From: Clostridiales bacterium
GTDB lineage: Bacteria; Bacillota; Clostridia; Lachnospirales; WQUN01
Length of the DNA: 64,000 bases
Reading direction: 5' to 3'
Assembly (NCBI GenBank): GCA_031263155.1
Contig: JAISGK010000078.1
Span: 1 to 64,000 of the forward strand
The translations under genes and the position numbers were made by a program. This document shows positions 59,461 to 64,000 of the stretch, piece after piece. The notes under the pieces were generated by a model. That model was not told the DNA's origin and made no database searches. It saw only the letters and a program-made list of their open reading frames with translations. Position 1 is the stretch's first letter, and each line of letters begins with the position of its first letter.

Positions 59461-61305
59461 TTATTGATTAAATACTCTATAATACTCCCAACTTCTATAT
59501 AGGTCGATATCCGCCTCGTCGGTCACATCTGCATACTCTCCGTTTGCGTCAAGATACCTGCCCTCTGTTATAACGGGGTATTTTTCACGCAATTCGTTAA
59601 CATAGTCCACAAAAGGATCCATACCTTCCAGGCCCAGCAATTGCATGATGTACGCGCCAAAAAAGTTGCTGCTCATAACCTCCTCTTGCGGGACGCTTGG
59701 GTTTAATAGTAATCGCGAGGCATCGTTGCGCCATATCACATATGGGCAGTTGTTAAGCCTCGTTTCGGCGGCAAAGTCATTGTCGGGCTTTTCGATTAGC
59801 GCGTCGTATATGTCGTTGGCAAAACTAGGCAGGTGGTCTCCAAAAATGATCATCACAATCGGTTCCGCCCGCCCCGAAAAAAAGTCCACAAGGTTTTGCA
59901 ATTCGCGATCCACATCTAACATACCATCTACATAGTTGTAGAGGGCATCCATGCTATCGTCCGATAGTTCCAGGGTAGTGTTAAAATTCTTTGTGGCGTT
60001 ATACTTGCCCAGGTATGGACCGTGATTTTGTATGGTTACGCAAAATTCAAAAAAAGGGCTGTCGTTGGTATCGACGTGGCGTGTGTATTCGCTTATGATG
60101 CGCTCTATCGTTTGCCTCTCTGTGATGTACATGCCTCGCGTGTCGGATTTGTCGTACTGTTCTTGTGTGATAAAATCGCTGAATCCCATGTATTTGTAAA
60201 CATTTTGCCGATTATAGAACCAGCCAAATCCTGGGTGCAGCGAGATATTTTCGTAACCCGCCCGTGCAAGCCATAGCGGCAGAGCGTCTATCTGCTTTGC
60301 TATCAAATTGTAAGCGTAAGCGACACCCCGAAAATGCCGCGAGTTAATACCGGTAAAAATATCAAACTCTGTGTCAGCCGTGCCTCCGCCCACGTTGGGA
60401 ACAATCAAACTCCCTGTCAACGATTCCGCCGCCAAACGATTGTAATTTTTCATGGGGTCGGTGTAGCCGGTGTAGTCCAGGGCTGGATTGTTAAGGATGT
60501 CTGAAAAAGCCTCGCTCAATATCAATACTACGTTGGGGAGAGTATCGGCGCGCGGTTCTACAGGCGCGAACGAGGAAATGCGCGATTCTATTTCAAGTTT
60601 ATTATTCGCGTAGCCTGCGGGTCTTTCTATACTGCTCGTATTGAATGTGTAGATAAAACTATAAATAAACCCCTTGGATTGATAATTGTCAGTCATATTA
60701 TACACATTACCTGATGTTCGGAGAAGAGCATACAGTTTTTTGCTTGACAAAGCTGTGCCATTTACAACGATCAGCAGCGTGGCGGTGGCCAAAGTCCCAA
60801 ATATACGCGTATAAACTCCCATTTGCTTATTGCGGATAAAATATAGGCACACGGCTAGCAGCAAAACAAAACCCGCAATGCCTGCGGTAAGCGCTATAAA
60901 CAGGCTTTTGTCCATGCTGCGGGATATACCCGCGAATTCCGCGCCAAGCATAATATCGTAAGGCTTGAATGGATCTTGCCGCATGTTGATCATCGTACGA
61001 TTCGCATATGACAGGATAAGCGTGGCAAAACCTGTGAGGCCGCACGACAGCACAATATTGTTGGTTATGAAATACAAAATAAGGACAACTAAAATAATTG
61101 GCAGGTAATTAAGAAAAAAGGTAACAAACCTGTTTTGCCATAAAATATCCCAATATTCGATGATAGAACCTGGCTGCAACACAAAAACCAACACAGTCAA
61201 TACAAATGCCGCAGCGGCGGCCAGACACAAACTGGCCAATAATCCGACTGTAACAAAACGCTTTCTTGGTGCTCCTAGTTTTCCAAGCCTTTTTGATTTT
61301 GTCAA
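59461..61305 (-). CDS. LtaS-type membrane sulfatase/phosphoglycerol transferase
   Basis: 614 residues. Five predicted membrane helices up to about residue 185, then a large extracellular sulfatase-fold domain. Key parts: ILSEAFSD (Glu266, metal ligand), GGGTADTEFDIFTG with Thr309 as the expected nucleophile, SLHPGFGWFYNR, and FGDHLPS (Asp/His metal ligands). Close in layout to lipoteichoic acid synthase, which polymerises glycerol phosphate from phosphatidylglycerol. A related phosphoglycerol or phosphoethanolamine transfer to another envelope polymer is possible. Starts with TTG, GGGGAG seven bases before. Single gene. Confidence 0.9.
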   Translation of the reverse strand: MTKSKRLGKLGAPRKRFVTVGLLASLCLAAAAAFVLTVLVFVLQPGSIIEYWDILWQNRFVTFFLNYLPIILVVLILYFITNNIVLSCGLTGFATLILSYANRTMINMRQDPFKPYDIMLGAEFAGISRSMDKSLFIALTAGIAGFVLLLAVCLYFIRNKQMGVYTRIFGTLATATLLIVVNGTALSSKKLYALLRTSGNVYNMTDNYQSKGFIYSFIYTFNTSSIERPAGYANNKLEIESRISSFAPVEPRADTLPNVVLILSEAFSDILNNPALDYTGYTDPMKNYNRLAAESLTGSLIVPNVGGGTADTEFDIFTGINSRHFRGVAYAYNLIAKQIDALPLWLARAGYENISLHPGFGWFYNRQNVYKYMGFSDFITQEQYDKSDTRGMYITERQTIERIISEYTRHVDTNDSPFFEFCVTIQNHGPYLGKYNATKNFNTTLELSDDSMDALYNYVDGMLDVDRELQNLVDFFSGRAEPIVMIIFGDHLPSFANDIYDALIEKPDNDFAAETRLNNCPYVIWRNDASRLLLNPSVPQEEVMSSNFFGAYIMQLLGLEGMDPFVDYVNELREKYPVITEGRYLDANGEYADVTDEADIDLYRSWEYYRVFNQ

Positions 61306-61446
61306 ATGAAGCTCCCCAGTCCTAAATATTTTGTCTATTTTAACTTAAGGACGAAGAAGTATCAACACAAATTATGTCGTGATTATCGTGGCTTTCCATT
61401 TCAAGATCATCATTCGACAGGATTATCTCGCGCCTCCAGTACCTTT

Positions 61447-64000
61447 TTAGGCCATTTCTATTTCATACGCATCATCCATAGCAAAAAAATATAACATTGA
61501 AGTTATCTGTTTCGGTGTGTGGCGCATGTGATTTATCGCTTTTTTATATACGCTTAATTGCAGTTGATGCCTTACACAAGCCTCTTGCACCGTATCGGCT
61601 GTCACGTGATCAGACTTATAATCGACCAGCACAATGCGGTCTTGCTCTTCAAAATAGCAATCTATGATGCCATGTACAAGTATCATTTCATCTTCAAGCG
61701 ATGTATCGGCATCCGCGCCGAATATCGTTTGACCGTCGGCAGTCTGAGCCTGGGTCAATGTATTACTCGTTGGCAGACCAACCTCTCGCGCGGGCAAGCC
61801 CATTACAAAAGGGGTCTCGCGATATATTTTGCCACTGGCGCGCATCCTGTCCGCAAGCGGCGATACCAAAAATCGCTCAATTTTGCCAACAGGAATAATG
61901 CTCGCCATTTCTTGCGGTAAAATGCCGCGCTCCATAAGGCTTTTGACAAGAGCGGACACATCTTGAGCAGCATCAAATATGTTCAAATGCTCCATAACAA
62001 TGTGAATGGCCGTGCCTCGCTGTGTGTTGGTGGCGGGTTTTGCCTTCCTCAAAAATTCCGGAGGCGCAAATGTAACCGAAAAATCTCGCAAAGCTACGGT
62101 GTCTGGATGTTCTTGGGCGTAGAACAAGCGTTTCATCTCGCTTATGGACACTTTTGACGGTAGGCTTACCGCTTCGGCATGGGGATACCGCCACCACATT
62201 GTCCGCTTTATCTCCTGTTCGCAACCGCTATAATTGTGCCCGGCGCGAATAGCTTGCAATTCTTCCAACCTGTCTTTCGTCTGTCTCACTCGTTCTTTCG
62301 CGCGCGCTTCGACCATAATTTGGCGCAAGTCAAACAATTGCGGTTTTACGTACACGCACGGCATAATAAGATCGATGAATGACCGCGCGGAGGCCCTATA
62401 ATATGCCGGCAATGTCCCAATCGCGAGAGGTTCATCTGTCGCGATGCTCGCCCCGTCTGGTTCAAACCCGTCATTGTTCAGCTCCGCCGCGAATCGCCAT
62501 TTATCCGCGTGCTTTTCCAGCCCGTCCACACAAGCGGTTATGATCAGTTTTTCTCTGGCGCGCGTTAAAGCGACGTAGAGCACTCGCAATTCTTCCGAGA
62601 GTCTTTCTATAGACAGTTTGCGCGACAATGCCATTCTGGGCAGGGTATCCGTCCGCGTGCGCCTGTTTATATCCACATAAACGGGGCCGATACCAAGCTC
62701 TGAATGAAGAATCACCTGATCACGCTCATCCCGCTTGTTAAAATTTCTGCCCATAAGAGACAAGAATACGACGGGGAATTCCAGACCCTTGCTTTTGTGT
62801 ATGGTCATAACGCGCACCTGCGCGGCTGCCGTCACACCCGGAGAAATAACATCGGCGTCTGTCTTTTCTATGCGTTCCACATATCTTATAAAGTGGAAAA
62901 GCCCTTTAAAAGTAGTAGCCTCGTAAGCGGTAGCGCGTTCCAGCAACGCGCGAAGGTTGGCCTGCTTTAGCTCGCCGCCGGGCATCACTCCCGCTATGCG
63001 CAAAAGGCCCGTATCTTGCATAATGATGGATATCAACTCTGACACGGTAGTTTTGGCTACCATGTCGCGCCATTGATTGAGATCAGTTAAAACCCGCCTT
63101 ATCTTTGCCTCAATGGCTTTGCGCGCGCTTGAGGCTCCGCCGCCCTCTGCGTCGCTTAACACTATGGATTGCCGCATATGCTCTCCGGCGGTCGCATAAT
63201 TTTCAATACATTCGTAATATGATCCGCCACTCATCACAAGCCCGTTTTTAACATGATCCCCTTGTGGGATCATATCCCCTTGCGGAATCCCGTTGGGATC
63301 TTCCTGGGGGCTCACATCGTGGTTGCCTTGTGAGGCCGCGTGCTTTATCTCTATCAATTCATCGGGCGTAAAGGCGTACACAGGCGAGCACAGCGCTGTC
63401 GCAAGCGGGATGTCTTGCAATGGGTTATCCGTTATGCGCAAAAACGCCAGCATGGTTTGTATTTCCCATGTGTCAAAAAAACCGCTGTCCGCTTGCGCGA
63501 ACGCGTCGATGCCGTTCCGCTTTAGCTCGTCGCATATCACTTGAGCCACGCCTTTTTCCGACCTCAACAGGATAACAATGTCACTTGGCGTAACAGGCTT
63601 TAACTCGCCATCCTTCGTCACCAACAGGGGTTCTTTGGGGTTTAGCAACTGTTTGATTCTGTGCGCGATATACTCCGCCTCGGCCTGAATTTTGGATATC
63701 TCTTCCGCTTCATCGATGTCTTCTTTGTCAGGTTTTGTGTACTCTACCAGGTTTACCTCTGTTATGCATTGAGGGTTCGGCAAATATTGCGCGCCGGGGT
63801 ACAGCGCCGCGTGATCGTCATAATCGATCTCTCCTATCTCCTTGGTCATCAACATGGTGAAGAAGAGATTTACAGAATTGATAACCTCCGCGCGGCTGCG
63901 GAAGTTGCGCAAAAGATCTATGCGCTGTCCCGCCCCTGGGTCGCCGCCAAAACGTTCGTACTTCTCTATAAACAATCCAGGGTTGGCCCGGCGAAATTTG
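61447..64000 (-). CDS. addA: ATP-dependent helicase/nuclease subunit A (partial, 5' end off the window)
   Basis: 851 codons visible; the frame is open through base 64000, continuing KFRRANPGLFIEKYERFG, the UvrD-helicase motif that in AddA lies in the middle of the protein. Here are helicase motifs V and VI (VMTIHKSKGLEFPVVFL, LRVLYVALTRAREKLII) and the C-terminal RecB-type nuclease, with MILVHGIIDCYFEE and VLVDYKSD (Asp...DYK catalytic residues). With AddB it repairs double-strand breaks and prepares ends for RecA. A Glu/Asp-rich insert with short PQGD/PQED repeats (about 63240-63300) is not typical. Full AddA is about 1200-1300 residues, so roughly a third is missing. Confidence 0.93.
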   Translation of the reverse strand, partial: KFRRANPGLFIEKYERFGGDPGAGQRIDLLRNFRSRAEVINSVNLFFTMLMTKEIGEIDYDDHAALYPGAQYLPNPQCITEVNLVEYTKPDKEDIDEAEEISKIQAEAEYIAHRIKQLLNPKEPLLVTKDGELKPVTPSDIVILLRSEKGVAQVICDELKRNGIDAFAQADSGFFDTWEIQTMLAFLRITDNPLQDIPLATALCSPVYAFTPDELIEIKHAASQGNHDVSPQEDPNGIPQGDMIPQGDHVKNGLVMSGGSYYECIENYATAGEHMRQSIVLSDAEGGGASSARKAIEAKIRRVLTDLNQWRDMVAKTTVSELISIIMQDTGLLRIAGVMPGGELKQANLRALLERATAYEATTFKGLFHFIRYVERIEKTDADVISPGVTAAAQVRVMTIHKSKGLEFPVVFLSLMGRNFNKRDERDQVILHSELGIGPVYVDINRRTRTDTLPRMALSRKLSIERLSEELRVLYVALTRAREKLIITACVDGLEKHADKWRFAAELNNDGFEPDGASIATDEPLAIGTLPAYYRASARSFIDLIMPCVYVKPQLFDLRQIMVEARAKERVRQTKDRLEELQAIRAGHNYSGCEQEIKRTMWWRYPHAEAVSLPSKVSISEMKRLFYAQEHPDTVALRDFSVTFAPPEFLRKAKPATNTQRGTAIHIVMEHLNIFDAAQDVSALVKSLMERGILPQEMASIIPVGKIERFLVSPLADRMRASGKIYRETPFVMGLPAREVGLPTSNTLTQAQTADGQTIFGADADTSLEDEMILVHGIIDCYFEEQDRIVLVDYKSDHVTADTVQEACVRHQLQLSVYKKAINHMRHTPKQITSMLYFFAMDDAYEIEMA

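Overview
The window looks like the chromosome of an endospore-forming, low-to-mid GC Bacillota of the Clostridia type. Supporting genes are RNase Y, a class A PBP, a LtaS-type sulfatase, AddA, CwlD, a SpoIVFB-like protease, DegV, RibU, a CorA transporter and an Opp/Dpp operon. Near-consensus SigA promoters (TTGACA-17-TATAAT) and GGAGG ribosome binding sites are common. I cannot name a genus.

Layout. 1-1400: an IscB nuclease running off the left edge, preceded by a HEARO/omega-RNA-like leader; it abuts the 3' end of a large polytopic membrane protein (1402-3441). 3837-7663: a secreted protein with two cysteine-less thioredoxin-like domains, RNase Y (apparently a non-AUG start) and a cell-wall amidase. 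7810-13623: a lipoprotein, a DUF4321 protein, a coiled-coil protein, AcpS, the NAD(P)H-hydrate repair enzyme, PurB and a Nudix hydrolase. 13793-17500 (minus): secreted SH3 protein, acetyltransferase, NlpC/P60 peptidase, DegV. 17674-20508: class A PBP. 20875-26897: five-gene oligopeptide ABC transporter operon, then HtrA and a HIT protein in the opposite direction. 29108-29353: tRNA-Gly and tRNA-Gln. 29529-32542: a divergent locus of unusual surface-type proteins (right-handed beta-helix/Ig-like protein, DUF11-like protein, 46-cysteine repeat protein) with SigK-like promoters on both sides, which I infer to be a spore coat or exosporium locus. 32677-35136: TetR-controlled ABC exporter. 35616-42657: adenylate-kinase-like protein, SpoIVFA/SpoIVFB-like pair, Fe-S aldo/keto reductase, CorA, AsnB and CheW.

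42962-47962 is an accessory stretch. A fusion of two kinase-like domains is translationally coupled to a 36-residue microprotein and a GNAT. A decay zone follows, with duplicated fragments of an Rpn-type nuclease and of an antitoxin, a truncated PIN toxin, an orphan MNT nucleotidyltransferase and chopped gene ends.

48022-55339 (minus) is a compact hom-thrB-lysC-asd-pncB operon followed by a purine permease with its own promoter. The end of the window holds tRNA-Arg, TrxB, RibU, CwlD, RNase Z, an LtaS-like enzyme and the C-terminal part of AddA, which runs off the right edge.

The most notable items are the IscB/omega-RNA element at the edge, the proposed spore-surface locus, the tandem-kinase/microprotein operon, a palindromic MITE-like repeat in at least two copies, and the RNase Y gene without a usual start codon.
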